64,000 nucleotides of DNA from JACCYX01 sp964610045. Lineage in GTDB: Bacteria > Chloroflexota > Chloroflexia > Thermomicrobiales > UBA6265. The DNA is taken from NCBI GenBank assembly GCA_964610045.1, contig CAZSUN010000003.1:37864-101863 (forward strand). Reading direction: 5' to 3'. Positions 51,446-60,323 of this stretch are shown here, in pieces (position 1 is the first letter of the stretch; every line of letters begins with the position of its first letter). The translations under genes and the position numbers were made by a program. The notes beneath the pieces were generated by a model that made no database searches, was not told the DNA's origin, and saw nothing but the letters and a program-made list of their open reading frames with translations.

Positions 51446-52177
51446 GTGGATTTCCTGATCACCGATCTCCAGAAACTGCTCAGCATCATCGTGGTCGATC
51501 TCGTCCTCTCTGGCGACAACGCCGTGGTCATCGGGATGGCCGCCCGCACTCTCCCGCCGGACGACCGCAAACGGGCGATCATCTGGGGTGGGGTTGGTGC
51601 GGTCGTACTGCGGATCGTGTTCACGGTCATGGCAGCCCTGCTGCTCGATGTCCCGCTCATCCAGGCAATTGGCGGCGTCCTGCTGATCTGGATCGCGATC
51701 CGGCTGGTCACCCCGGAGGCGCAGGTGGGCGTGGCGCCGATCGCCTCGGCCGATACCTTCGCGGCGGCGGTCCGCACGATCGTGCTCGCCGATGTCGTGA
51801 TGAGCCTGGACAACATCCTGGCGGTGGGCGGCGCCTCCGAAGGCAACCTGACGCTCCTGATCTTCGGGCTTGCGCTCTCGATTCCCATCCTGCTCTTCGG
51901 GAGCAACCTGGTGGCGCAAATCCTGCACAAGTACCCGTGGTTGCTGCTGATCGGCGTCCTGGTCCTGATCCACTCGGCAATCACGATGATCGCGCACGAT
52001 CACTGGATCGAGGACATTACGGCGTTCATCATGCCGCAGTGGGAAATCCTCCTGGCGACCCTGGCTGTCACCGGCGTCGTGCTCGGCTATGTGCGCCTGC
52101 GATACGGCGGGATCGCCGGCCTGGGTGAGTACGCGGCAGCCGGTCACCACCCAACCTCGAGCCCCGAAGCCGCCTGA
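51446..52177 (+). CDS. TerC-family integral membrane protein (YjbE/YkoY type)
   Basis: A 243-residue membrane protein with about seven TM helices. The two family motifs LVLSGDNAVVIGMAARTLPP (residues about 19-38) and VVMSLDNILAVGGASEGN carry Asp-Asn pairs inside the membrane, as in TerC/Alx/YkoY proteins. These have been linked to manganese export and to metalation of exported proteins. No Mn riboswitch could be recognised in the 96-bp leader. GTG start. Confidence 0.9.
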   Translation: MDFLITDLQKLLSIIVVDLVLSGDNAVVIGMAARTLPPDDRKRAIIWGGVGAVVLRIVFTVMAALLLDVPLIQAIGGVLLIWIAIRLVTPEAQVGVAPIASADTFAAAVRTIVLADVVMSLDNILAVGGASEGNLTLLIFGLALSIPILLFGSNLVAQILHKYPWLLLIGVLVLIHSAITMIAHDHWIEDITAFIMPQWEILLATLAVTGVVLGYVRLRYGGIAGLGEYAAAGHHPTSSPEAA

Positions 52178-52575
52178 CCCGCCCCTGGCAGGGGTCGTGC
52201 GCAGACACGTTCGCTGTTGTGGCATCACCTCCCAATTGTCATGTCGAGCTTGTCGAGACATCCCTCGGCGAAGCCGGTTCGCTGCGGCGGACGTCCCAAC
52301 AGGCGAGGGCGGCGTCCACTGCAACGGAATCCTGACCACTCATACCAACTCCGGGTGATTCCCCGTGTTTCCTCGTCGGGGCGATCCGTTGGTGTTCATC
52401 CGGACCCGGCAACAGTCCCTTGCATTCCCCACAGTTTAGTTATAAACTCAAATCATCAGGGAGTTCCTGAACGTGAGCGCATTACGGGATGTAAGCGCCG
52501 CGAGGAGTGTGGGACCTGGCTGGACACCATCGCGGAACAACCGCCACACGTTCAGCCCAATGGGAGATGATCTGC
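52178..52575. other. Intergenic region upstream of yceI
   Basis: 398 bp without a gene. It includes a CATGTCGAGCTTGTCGAGAC segment at 52239-52258 of the short palindromic kind and the AT-rich palindrome at 52433-52448. The promoter of the YceI gene should lie near the latter. Confidence 0.4.
52433..52448. promoter_or_regulatory. AT-rich palindrome upstream of YceI gene
   Basis: AGTTTA-GTTA-TAAACT, a perfect 6-bp inverted repeat with 4-base centre, 127 bases before the start. It stands out in GC-rich DNA and overlaps TATAAA. It resembles sites of MarR-type regulators, which often control YceI genes. Binding is inferred. Confidence 0.5.
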
Positions 52576-53115
52576 ATGACCGATACCGCAACCGCCACGA
52601 CCGTCTGGACGATCGACAACTCGCACTCTGCCGTCGAGTTCGCCGTCAAGCACATGGTCTTCGCCACCGCCAAGGGCCGCTTCGGCAACATCAGTGGCAC
52701 GATCGAACTCGACAACGAGAACGTCGCGAATTCCACCGTCAACGTCACGATCGATGCCACCAGCATCGACACCCGCGACGAGAAGCGCGATGGTCACCTG
52801 AAGTCGGCCGACTTCTTCGATGTCGAGAACTACCCGGAAATCACCTTCAGGAGCACCCAGGTGACGCCGGACGGCGACGACCTCAAGGTCACCGGCGATC
52901 TCACCGTTCGCGGCGTCACCCACCCGGTTGTGCTCGATGCGGAGTTCAACGGTATCGGCAAGAACCCCTGGGGCCAGCAGGTCATCAGCTACTCGGCCAC
53001 CGCGAAGATCAACCGCAAGGAGTTCGGGCTCAACTGGAATGCCGCGCTCGAAACCGGTGGCATGCTCGTCGGCGACGACATCAAGATCAGCATCGAGATC
53101 GAAGCCAACGCCTGA
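52576..53115 (+). CDS. YceI-family lipid-binding protein
   Basis: A 179-residue YceI-fold protein (lipocalin-like barrel that binds polyisoprenoids). Typical are WTIDNSHSAVEFAVKHMVFA at the start, RFGNISGTIEL, RDEKRDGHLKSADFFDVENY, PEITFRST, GDLTVRGVTHPVVLDAEFNG and INRKEFGLNWNAALETGGML near the end. There is no signal peptide, so it is probably cytoplasmic, unlike E. coli YceI. GGGAG lies 9 bases before ATG at 52576. A terminator follows at 53241. Confidence 0.92.
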   Translation: MTDTATATTVWTIDNSHSAVEFAVKHMVFATAKGRFGNISGTIELDNENVANSTVNVTIDATSIDTRDEKRDGHLKSADFFDVENYPEITFRSTQVTPDGDDLKVTGDLTVRGVTHPVVLDAEFNGIGKNPWGQQVISYSATAKINRKEFGLNWNAALETGGMLVGDDIKISIEIEANA

Positions 53116-53240
53116 GGCCAGAGATCCGGATCGCATGCACGTGCGTAGATCCGGGTATGGAAGCCTGCTTCCCCAGGCGGGTTTCCGGTTCAACACCCTT
53201 GGAGAAGCCAGGCTGTGTGCTTCCCCATCCCCATCCCAAC

Positions 53241-53274
53241 AACACGGCCCGGTGTCCCCACACCGGGCCGTGTT
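53241..53274. terminator. Bidirectional stem-loop terminator
   Basis: AACACGGCCCGGTG-TCCCCA-CACCGGGCCGTGTT, perfect 14-bp arms, between the convergent YceI and dehydrogenase genes. The A/T base pairs at the stem base fit an intrinsic terminator used from both sides. Confidence 0.8.
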
Positions 53275-53400
53275 GCATTCATGGACCCCGACACGCATGT
53301 GCAGGGAAGACCTTTCGCGTCGCCACCTGCATCCAGCCAGGGCGATTGGCTCTGGCGACGCGGTCATGGCCTTCCGTAACCCCGTTGTCGCCTGGATCCT

Positions 53401-54420
53401 CTACGGCTGCAGGACGATCTTGATCGCCGACGATGGATCGTCGATCAGTTGCCCGAACGACCGGTCAGCAGCGTCGAGCCCCCGGAGATCCACCCACGAG
53501 GATGCGTCCGGCAGGAACCCGTCTGCCAGCAACCGGATCGACGACGCAAAGTTGTTCTGCGTATAGCAGAACGCACCCTTGATCTCGATTTCCGACCGTA
53601 CGATGTAGTTGCCGGGGATCGTCGTGTCATCCTCATGCAACCCGATGAACACCACCGTGCCGCCTGGCCGCACCGCCTGAATCGCTGCCTTGCGGGTCAC
53701 CGGCAACCCGACAGCATCGATCACGGCATCGCAGCCAAGCCCGTCGGTCAAATCCCGGGCGAGCGCCGCCACATCGGTTGCCGCCGGGCTGACCGCATGG
53801 GTGGCGCCCCACGCGCGGGCGATCTCCAGGCGTTGTTCCGCAAGGTCCGAAATGATGATCCGGCTCGCCCCAGCCGCCTTCGCGACCCGCAGGGAGAGCA
53901 ACCCGATCGGACCCGCCCCGAGGATCGCGACCGATCCTCCCGGCCGCACGGCGGCGAGTTCGACCGCGCGGAGAGCGCAGGCGGTTGGCTCCACCAGGGA
54001 ACCGGTCAGGTCGTCGATCGCATCCGGCAGGTGATAGCAGGCAACGGCGGGGGCAGTCACGTACTCGGCGAAGGCGCCGGGCCGGTGCGCCCCGATCAGC
54101 GTCCGGTTGAGGCAGAGATTTTCGAACCCCGCCCGGCACATCACGCAGGTCAGGTCGGGAATCATCGGGTTCGCCGTCACCCTGTCGCCCACCGCGAACC
54201 CCGTCACTCCGGCCCCAACCTCGACCACCGTTGCGCTGAATTCATGCCCCATCACCAGCGGCGGTTTGCGCAGGCTGTTGTGCCCCAGGTAGCCGGAAAG
54301 CTCCGAACCGCAAATCCCCACGGCATGCACCTGGAGCAGCAACTCGCCCGGCTGCACGTCTGGCGCGGGCGTCTCCGTCATCTCGATGTGTCGCGGTCCA
54401 AGCCAGATTGCCGAGCGCAT
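53401..54420 (-). CDS. Zinc-dependent medium-chain alcohol dehydrogenase
   Basis: A 339-residue MDR dehydrogenase of the sorbitol/threonine type. Catalytic zinc ligands are in VGICGSELSGYLG and MGHEFSATVVEVGAGV (GHE). The structural zinc lobe CVMCRAGFENLC has three cysteines where four are usual. The NAD loop is VAILGAGPIGLLSLRVAKAA. It is divergent from the aldolase/dehydratase pair (174 bp between starts), which suggests a shared sugar-acid or polyol pathway, for example oxidising the substrate before dehydration. Substrate unknown. Confidence 0.88.
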   Translation of the reverse strand: MRSAIWLGPRHIEMTETPAPDVQPGELLLQVHAVGICGSELSGYLGHNSLRKPPLVMGHEFSATVVEVGAGVTGFAVGDRVTANPMIPDLTCVMCRAGFENLCLNRTLIGAHRPGAFAEYVTAPAVACYHLPDAIDDLTGSLVEPTACALRAVELAAVRPGGSVAILGAGPIGLLSLRVAKAAGASRIIISDLAEQRLEIARAWGATHAVSPAATDVAALARDLTDGLGCDAVIDAVGLPVTRKAAIQAVRPGGTVVFIGLHEDDTTIPGNYIVRSEIEIKGAFCYTQNNFASSIRLLADGFLPDASSWVDLRGLDAADRSFGQLIDDPSSAIKIVLQP

Positions 54421-54594
54421 GCGCCATTCCTCTCCCGGAGGGTTTCGATGGATCGTCTCTGCCGGGTCTCCGGCCTGCTTGGGACACGATGGCATCCCCA
54501 CGCCACCGTGACAACCCCGGCAGACCGTTTGCCAATCGCCGGAGTCCGGGGATACTGGCCTCTGCAATCCGTCGCCACCAGCGGGAGCTGTCGC

Positions 54595-55482
54595 ATGCCA
54601 ACACCAGGGCCGCTTTACGGGGTTGTGCCGATCCTCGTCACCCCCTTTCACGACGGCGGCGAAATCGACGAATTCAGCCTTCGCAACGAGGTCGAATTCG
54701 CCATCGACGCCGGCGTGCATGGACTCGGCATCGCCCTCGGCAGTGAAATCTTCAAGTTCACCGAAGCCGAACGCGATCTCGTCACCCGGACCGTGATCGA
54801 CCAGGTGAGCGACCGCCTCCCGGTGGTCATCAACACCGGCGCCGCCGCCAGCAGCCTCGCGGTGTTCTACAGTCAACGCGCCCAGGAACTCGGCGCATCG
54901 GGTGTCATGTGCACGCCACCCGGTCCCGGCTTTTCGGGACAGGAAGTCACCAGCTATTTCGCTGCCATCTCCGCCGCCATTTCCATTCCGATCGTGATCC
55001 AGGACACCAGCGCCACCCCGGTGCCAGCCTCGCTCCTGCGCCCGATCCGGAAAGCGGCCGCCAACGCCACCTACGCCAAGATCGAGAGCATCCCGCCCGC
55101 GATCCAGGTCGGCAGGGCGGTCGAGGCCGCCGGCGAGGTCATGGGCATCTTCGGCGGCGCCGGTGGCGGCCAGCTCCTGCAGGAACTCCGGCGTGGATCC
55201 ATCGGGACGATGCCGTTCCCCAGCTCCGCCCGCGCCTTCGTCGAGGTGTGGGATCTCTGGCACGCAGGCGACATCGCCGGCGCCAACGAGGTCTTCGATA
55301 CCCGCATCTGGCCGCTGCTGAAGGTTGGGATCGGCAGCCTCGGCGCAGCCCACATCATCCACAAGCGGGCGCTGCGACGCCAGGGCGTGATCGCCTCGGC
55401 GTTCGTCCGGCCCCCGGTCGACGATCTCGACCCGGTTACCAGTGAGGAACTGGACGAGGTTTTCCTCCGCCTGGGTTGGTAA
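54595..55482 (+). CDS. DapA-family aldolase/lyase
   Basis: A 295-residue TIM-barrel lyase of the dihydrodipicolinate synthase/N-acetylneuraminate lyase family. The Schiff-base Lys is in ATYAKIES (about 161). The usual Tyr after strand 5 (YNVP in DapA) is replaced: the segment reads PIVIQDTSATPVPASLL. The loss of that Tyr and the neighbours argue against lysine synthesis and for a sugar-acid aldolase or dehydratase. ATG at 54595 with GGGAG 7 bases upstream. The enolase-superfamily gene follows 43 bp downstream. Confidence 0.85.
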   Translation: MPTPGPLYGVVPILVTPFHDGGEIDEFSLRNEVEFAIDAGVHGLGIALGSEIFKFTEAERDLVTRTVIDQVSDRLPVVINTGAAASSLAVFYSQRAQELGASGVMCTPPGPGFSGQEVTSYFAAISAAISIPIVIQDTSATPVPASLLRPIRKAAANATYAKIESIPPAIQVGRAVEAAGEVMGIFGGAGGGQLLQELRRGSIGTMPFPSSARAFVEVWDLWHAGDIAGANEVFDTRIWPLLKVGIGSLGAAHIIHKRALRRQGVIASAFVRPPVDDLDPVTSEELDEVFLRLGW

Positions 55483-55525
55483 CCGGCCAATCGGCGGGCA
55501 CACCGATATGGAGATACGACAGACC

Positions 55526-56874
55526 ATGAAGATCACGGACATCACCGTCACACCGTTCCGTACCTGGGTCGACCGCTACCACAACGCGACACCCCAGCCC
55601 CGCGCCGAAATCATCCAGACCCTCGTCACCATCGAGACCGACGAGGGCGTGGTCGGGCACTATCTCGGTGGCCAGGGTCACGGCGACCAGGACGGCCTCC
55701 TGCCCGACCAGCGCGCCATGGTTCGCACCCGCATGCGCGACCTGCTCGTGGGCCAGGACCCGTTCGACCGCGAGTTGTTCTGGCAATGGATGTGGGCTTC
55801 GAAAACGCCGGAGAACATCATGGGCGTGATCGATATGGCCCTCTGGGATCTCGCAGGCCGCGCCACCAACCTGCCGGTCTACAAACTGCTTGGCGGCTGC
55901 CGGGAGAAAGTCCTCGCCTACGCCAGCACCTACCCGAACATGGGCTCGATCCAGAACTACGTCGACCACGCCATCGCCTGCCGCAATCAAGGCTACACGG
56001 CGTACAAGATCCACCCGTACTACTTCTGGAACCCGGTCACCGAAACAGGAGTCCCCGGCCGCCCGTCACACATCAGGCACGACATCGAACTCATCCACGC
56101 GGTGGCCGACGCGGTCGGGAACGACATGGTCCTCATGTACGACCCCTGGGGCACCTACCACGTCTACGAGGAAGCCCTCCAGGTCGGACGCGAGCTGGAG
56201 AAACGCAACTACCACTGGTACGAGCACCCGATGCCGGAAGAGCGCGTCGACACCTACGAGCGCCTCAGCCGCGCCCTCGACATCCCCATCTGCTCGCCGG
56301 AAATCCTGTACGGGCACGTCTTCACCCGCGCCGACTGGATCCGCCGGGGCGCCGCCGACATCAGCCGGATCGATGTCCTCCGCGGCGGCATCACCGGGGT
56401 GAAGAAGACTGTCAATGTGTGCGAGGCGTTCGGCTACCGTTGCGAGATCCACATGAGCGGCATCGGCAACCTCCACATCCTCGGCTCGACCTCCGAAGAT
56501 ACCTGCGAGTACTACGAGCGCGGCCTCCTCGCGCCCGGCGTCGACTACGAAGCCCCCCTGGAGTACCTGCGTGAACCACTCGACCCGATGGATGCCGACG
56601 GCTACGTCCATCTGTCGCATCGCCCCGGCCTCGGCTACGTCTTCGATTGGGACTACATCCGCGAACACCTGATCGACGACACAGGCTCGGTGACATTGGG
56701 CGACTGGGNNNNNNNNNNNNNNNNNNNNNNNNNNNNNNNNNNNNNNNNNNNNNNNNNNNNNNNNNNNNNNNNNNNNNNNNNNNNNNNNNNNNNNNNNNNN
56801 NNNNNNNNTACATCCGCGAACACCTGATCGACGACACAGGCTCGGTGACATTGGGCGACTGGGCAAAGGAGTAG
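55526..56874 (+). CDS. Enolase-superfamily dehydratase/racemase (interrupted by N gap)
   Basis: A mandelate-racemase-type enzyme of about 415 residues once the 100-N gap near the 3' end is closed. Metal ligands are expected in YDPWGTYH (Asp), WYEHPMPEE (Glu) and CSPEILYG (Glu); the base on strand 2 is in YKIHPYYFW (K-x-H rather than K-x-K), and His in CEIHMSGIGN is a second base. K-x-H is seen in some acid-sugar dehydratases. It probably dehydrates an aldonate or similar acid to a 2-keto-3-deoxy acid, which the aldolase before it could cleave. Merging the 55-bp flanks gives VTLGDWAKE-stop at 56874. An ATG at 55508 is the alternative start. Confidence 0.85.
56654..56863. other. Assembly gap (100 N) with duplicated 55-bp flanks
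   Basis: Bases 56654-56708 and 56809-56863 are identical and enclose 100 N at 56709-56808. Removing the gap and one copy lets the enolase-superfamily gene end naturally at 56874. Confidence 0.9.
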
Positions 56875-56905
56875 CCAGCGGCTGACCACGCAGCCTCAAA
56901 CCTGC

Positions 56906-56956
56906 GTGGAACGGGCCAGGCTTTCGTAGGGCGGGTCCTGTGGCCCGCCGTTCCAC
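56906..56956. repeat. Palindromic intergenic element (GTGGAACGG...CCGTTCCAC)
   Basis: Outer 9-bp arms GTGGAACGG (56906-56914) and CCGTTCCAC (56948-56956) enclose an inner hairpin GGCGGG-TCCTGTGG-CCCGCC. It lies 32 bases after the enolase-superfamily gene and may act as terminator. The TAGGGCGGGTCCTGTGGCCC string resembles widely dispersed intergenic repeats. Confidence 0.55.
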
Positions 56957-57037
56957 AAGGCATACTCCTCCGAGCTGGACAACCGGTTCCGTACACTGGA
57001 GGCAGCATCTCGTACGGTCGCCAGGAGGCACGTCACC

Positions 57038-57319
57038 ATGGCACTCACCATCCACCTCCCGCCCCACCTTCGCGACCAGGTCGCCCGCGATGTCGAAGCC
57101 GGCCGCTTCGAAAGCGAGGAAGCTGCCATCATCGACGCCCTCGAACTCGCCTACGAGCGCATCCCATGGGAGGAAGACCCGGAACTCCTTGCCGCCATCG
57201 CCGAAGCCGACCGTGGTGAAGGCGAGGTCTGGACCCCGCAGCTAATGGACAAGATCGTCGACGAGGCCATGGAAAACTCCCGCCGTGGGCATGTAGTTCC
57301 CGATGACATCAAATATTGA
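57038..57319 (+). CDS. parD: ParD-like antitoxin (ribbon-helix-helix)
   Basis: A 93-residue CopG/ParD antitoxin. MALTIHLPPHLRDQVARDVE (strand plus helix), then AGRFESEEAAIIDALELAYE, the classic ParD pattern. An acidic C-terminal tail would wrap the toxin. AGGAGG-like site before ATG at 57038; TACACT at 56992 may be its -10, with the pair CCGTAC/GTACGG (56989, 57012) as possible operator. Its 3' end overlaps the start of the broken parE by 17 bases. Confidence 0.85.
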   Translation: MALTIHLPPHLRDQVARDVEAGRFESEEAAIIDALELAYERIPWEEDPELLAAIAEADRGEGEVWTPQLMDKIVDEAMENSRRGHVVPDDIKY

Positions 57320-57439
57320 GGTCATCATCCTGCCGCGTGCCCGGCAGGACATACAGGACATTCTTCAGTACACGTTCGACACATGGGGAACAGGACAGCG
57401 AGGCGTCGTCAGTGCCCGCCTTCATGGCCCATTCGGCGC
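57303..57439 (+). pseudogene. parE: Truncated ParE/RelE-type toxin
   Basis: The first 33 codons read MTSNIEVIILPRARQDIQDI then LQYTFDTWGTGQR, the N-terminal strand and helix of a ParE toxin. From about 57403 the sequence stops resembling the family and at 57440 enters a family A repeat, through which the frame stays open to 57581. The strands with the active end of the toxin are missing. The antitoxin upstream is intact, so it is now without a functional partner here. Confidence 0.75.
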
Positions 57440-57494
57440 TTCGGTCGTTTGTAGGGGCCGCCCAGTGAGCGTCAGCGAGCGTGTGGCGGTCCTT
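57440..57494 (+). repeat. Dispersed repeat family A, copy 4
   Basis: TTCGGTCGTTTGTAGGGGCC then GCCCAGTGAGCGTCAGCGAG and CGTGTGGCGGTCCTT. The first 20 bases match copy 2 (31716) at 19 of 20, and the GCCCAGYGAGCG...CGTGTGGCGG part matches copy 1 (20003). This is the longest copy seen. Confidence 0.7.
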
Positions 57495-57520
57495 TACTCG
57501 CGCCAGGCAAGCCTTCTACC

Positions 57521-57616
57521 CGATCGGCAAGTCCGGGGGCGTACACGGAGGTCCGCCGCTACGAAGCTGGTCTGGCGCTGAATCCGGATAACGCTGCCAT
57601 GCGTATCCAGAAATGA
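57521..57616 (+). pseudogene. C-terminal remnant of a TPR-like protein
   Basis: A frame ending at the TGA 57614-57616 reads RSASPGAYTEVRRYEAGLAL then NPDNAAMRIQK. The LALNPDN segment resembles the end of a tetratricopeptide repeat. No start or upstream part is present; the repeat lies just before it. It is called tentatively as debris from a lost gene. Confidence 0.3.
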
Positions 57617-57733
57617 AGCATGCCAGCCCGATCATGGCCGGCGTGCTAGCATGTTCGGACACACGCGGCAATCGTCCGATCCCGGCTCGCGCCGCCCATC
57701 CCCGCTTCGTTGTTCCCAAAGAGGTGTTTGCCG

Positions 57734-60115
57734 GTGTCCCGGTACGGTTCTTCCTATGGCTCCCCCTATTCCTCGGGGCACACCGTCAAGCCTCGCTGGC
57801 CGTGGGTCTTCGCCCTTTGCGTGTTCGCCCTCATCTTCGCCACCAGCGGTCTGCTCATTGCCGACCGGCTCAACCGGAGCGGCTCGGCGATGGACCAGGT
57901 TGCGCAACGCGTCACCCCGGAGAGCGACGGTTCCGGCGTCATCGCCACCGAGGCACCAACCCCGACGCTCGAACCCACCGTCGAGCCAACCACCGCCCCC
58001 ACCCCAACCGAGGTGGATACCGAAGCGCCCCTCCGCACCGCCGAAACCTGGCTGGCGCTGTGGTCGATCGGTGATTACAGCAGCATGTACGACCTCGCCA
58101 CCAAGGAGGTCCAGGCATCCACCAGCCGCGATGCCTTCGCGGCCCGCTACGAACAGATTGCCGAGGAAGCGGGCCTCGTCGCCATCGCCGGCGAGATCGT
58201 CGGTCAGCCGGACCTCAACGGCAATGTCACCGTCGAGATGACCCTTCAGTCCAACCTCGTCGGCGCCGTCGAGGAGCGAAACGTCATCCCGCTGGTGCGC
58301 GAGGATGGCGGTTGGCGCGTCGCCTGGACCCCTTCCCTGATCTTCCGCCAGCTCGGCAGCAACGAATGCATCGACTTCATCGGCGAAATCCCGCAGCGCG
58401 GCCGGATTCTCGACCGCAACGGCGAGGTGTTGGCAACCGACACCGAAGTCGCGCGGATCGGCGTCATCCCCGCCGAAATCTCCAACATGGACTCCACGCT
58501 TTCCGCCCTCAGCGACCTCGTCGGGATGTCGGAGAGTGACATCGCCGCCATCATCCAGAACTCCGATTACGACCCCAGTTGGTTCCTGCCGATCAAGGAC
58601 ATTCCCGGCGAGGCTGATGCCGATCTCATCAACCGTGCGCAGAACATCGAAGGCGTGGTCGTGCGCCGCGCGGTCACCCGCTACTACCCGCAGGGCGAGC
58701 TCACCGCGCACATCACCGGCTGGGTCAGTCCCGCGACCGCCGAGGACGTCCTCAACGACGACACCGGCGCGGTTCACCAGAACGAGATGGTCGGCCGCAG
58801 CGGCGTGGAATACGGCGCGAATGAACTCCTTGCCGGAAAACCAGGCGGCGCGCTCAACGTGATCGACTGTGAAAGCCGGGAAATCCGTGAGGAAATCGCC
58901 CGCAGCGCAGGGACGCCGCCGCAGGATGTCTACCTGACCGTCGATCTCGAGATGCAGCGGCAAGTCGACGCTTCGCTGACGGCCCAGGAATCGACCGACC
59001 AGCGCGACGGCCTGCGCAGCGCCGCGGTCTACATCGATCCCCGGACCGGCGCGATCCTGGCCATGGTCAGCCATCCGACCTTCGATCCCAACGATGCGGT
59101 GCAGAATACCTACACCGAAGCCGAACGCGAGATGATCAACGATCCGGAATTGAGCCCCCAGACCAATCGCGCCACCTTCGCCCGCTATCCAACCGGCTCG
59201 ATCTTCAAGTCGATCACATACGCCGCCGCCATGCACACCCTTGGCTATACTGGCGACACCGAAATCGACTGCCCGCAATCGTTCGAGATCGGCAACCAGC
59301 GATGGGACGACTGGGTGGTGGAGAATGGCCTCCAGGCCCAGGGAATGCTGACCCTCCACTCCGGTCTCGTCCGCTCCTGCAACACCGTCTTCTACCAACT
59401 CGGCGAGGCACTCGACGACGAGGACTCGTTCGCCCTTCCCGACATGGCCCGTGCCTTCGGCCTCGGCGCCCTCACCGGGATCCCCTACTTCCCGGAGATT
59501 CCTGGCACGGTGCCCGATCCCGACTGGAAGCTCGATGTCGTCGGCGATGGCTGGGCCACTGGCGATGCCGTCAACCTCGCGATAGGCCAGGGATACCTCA
59601 CCGCCACGCCCCTCCAGATGGCCAACGCCTACGCATCCATCGCCAACGGCGGTCACGTACTGCAGCCATACATCGTCGATTACGTCAAGGACCCCGACGG
59701 CGCCATTACCCAGATCGGTGAGCGCGTGGTGGTGCGCGACCTGCCGCTGACCGCCGGCCAGATCGCCGACCTGCAAAGCGCCCTCGCCGAGCAAACCCAC
59801 AACGATGCCAACGTCGGCTCGAACAAGGTCTTCGGCGATCTCGACTGGCCAGTCTCCGGCAAAACCGGCACCGCCCAAACGGAAACCAACGACACGCCGC
59901 ACTCCTGGTTCGTCTCGTACGGTGGGGCGGATGGTGAGGCGACAATCGCCTCGGCCACCCTGGTCGAGAACCGAGGCGAAGGCGTGACCTACGCTGCCCC
60001 CGCCACCCGGATGGTGTACGACTGGTACATCACCAGCGACCTTGCCGACCGCTCCGCGCCCGGATCGGCCACGACCGCGCCCCCGGCAACCGCCGACGCC
60101 TCCCGCGAAGACTGA
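57734..60115 (+). CDS. Class B penicillin-binding protein (peptidoglycan transpeptidase)
   Basis: A 793-residue cell-wall enzyme. An N-terminal TM helix (WPWVFALCVFALIFATSGLL) is followed by a Pro/Thr linker, an NTF2/MecA-N-like domain (about 100-205), a dimerisation domain with RGRILDRNGEVLATD, and the transpeptidase domain: nucleophile Ser489 in YPTGSIFKS, SCN in VRSCNTVFYQ, and KTG (Lys710) in VSGKTGTAQT. It cross-links peptidoglycan outside the membrane. The MecA-N-like domain occurs in PBP2a-type and related proteins, so low beta-lactam affinity is possible but unproved. GTG at 57734 has GAGGTG 7 bases upstream. Confidence 0.93.
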   Translation: MSRYGSSYGSPYSSGHTVKPRWPWVFALCVFALIFATSGLLIADRLNRSGSAMDQVAQRVTPESDGSGVIATEAPTPTLEPTVEPTTAPTPTEVDTEAPLRTAETWLALWSIGDYSSMYDLATKEVQASTSRDAFAARYEQIAEEAGLVAIAGEIVGQPDLNGNVTVEMTLQSNLVGAVEERNVIPLVREDGGWRVAWTPSLIFRQLGSNECIDFIGEIPQRGRILDRNGEVLATDTEVARIGVIPAEISNMDSTLSALSDLVGMSESDIAAIIQNSDYDPSWFLPIKDIPGEADADLINRAQNIEGVVVRRAVTRYYPQGELTAHITGWVSPATAEDVLNDDTGAVHQNEMVGRSGVEYGANELLAGKPGGALNVIDCESREIREEIARSAGTPPQDVYLTVDLEMQRQVDASLTAQESTDQRDGLRSAAVYIDPRTGAILAMVSHPTFDPNDAVQNTYTEAEREMINDPELSPQTNRATFARYPTGSIFKSITYAAAMHTLGYTGDTEIDCPQSFEIGNQRWDDWVVENGLQAQGMLTLHSGLVRSCNTVFYQLGEALDDEDSFALPDMARAFGLGALTGIPYFPEIPGTVPDPDWKLDVVGDGWATGDAVNLAIGQGYLTATPLQMANAYASIANGGHVLQPYIVDYVKDPDGAITQIGERVVVRDLPLTAGQIADLQSALAEQTHNDANVGSNKVFGDLDWPVSGKTGTAQTETNDTPHSWFVSYGGADGEATIASATLVENRGEGVTYAAPATRMVYDWYITSDLADRSAPGSATTAPPATADASRED

Positions 60116-60323
60116 CCCGGCAGGAATCCGACCTCGCCGCATCCCGAACCCATTGACCGGGATGCGCAATCAACCTCCCTGCACACAATCGTGCACGGCG
60201 CATCCCATCCCTTGCCCCTCCGGAATCAACGGCGCCCGGCAACCCTGCATCCACGCCGAACGTTCTCCACAATGAACGAACGTGTCGGATGTTCCGGCCG
60301 CAATACACCATCGGGGGAACGAC

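Noticed and set aside
57440..57581. C-terminal half of a functional ParE toxin
   Set aside because: The sequence is a dispersed repeat found at other loci and has no ParE features.
57632..60169. Long minus-strand open frame opposite the penicillin-binding protein
   Set aside because: Antisense shadow; the SxxK, SCN and KTG motifs are on the plus strand.
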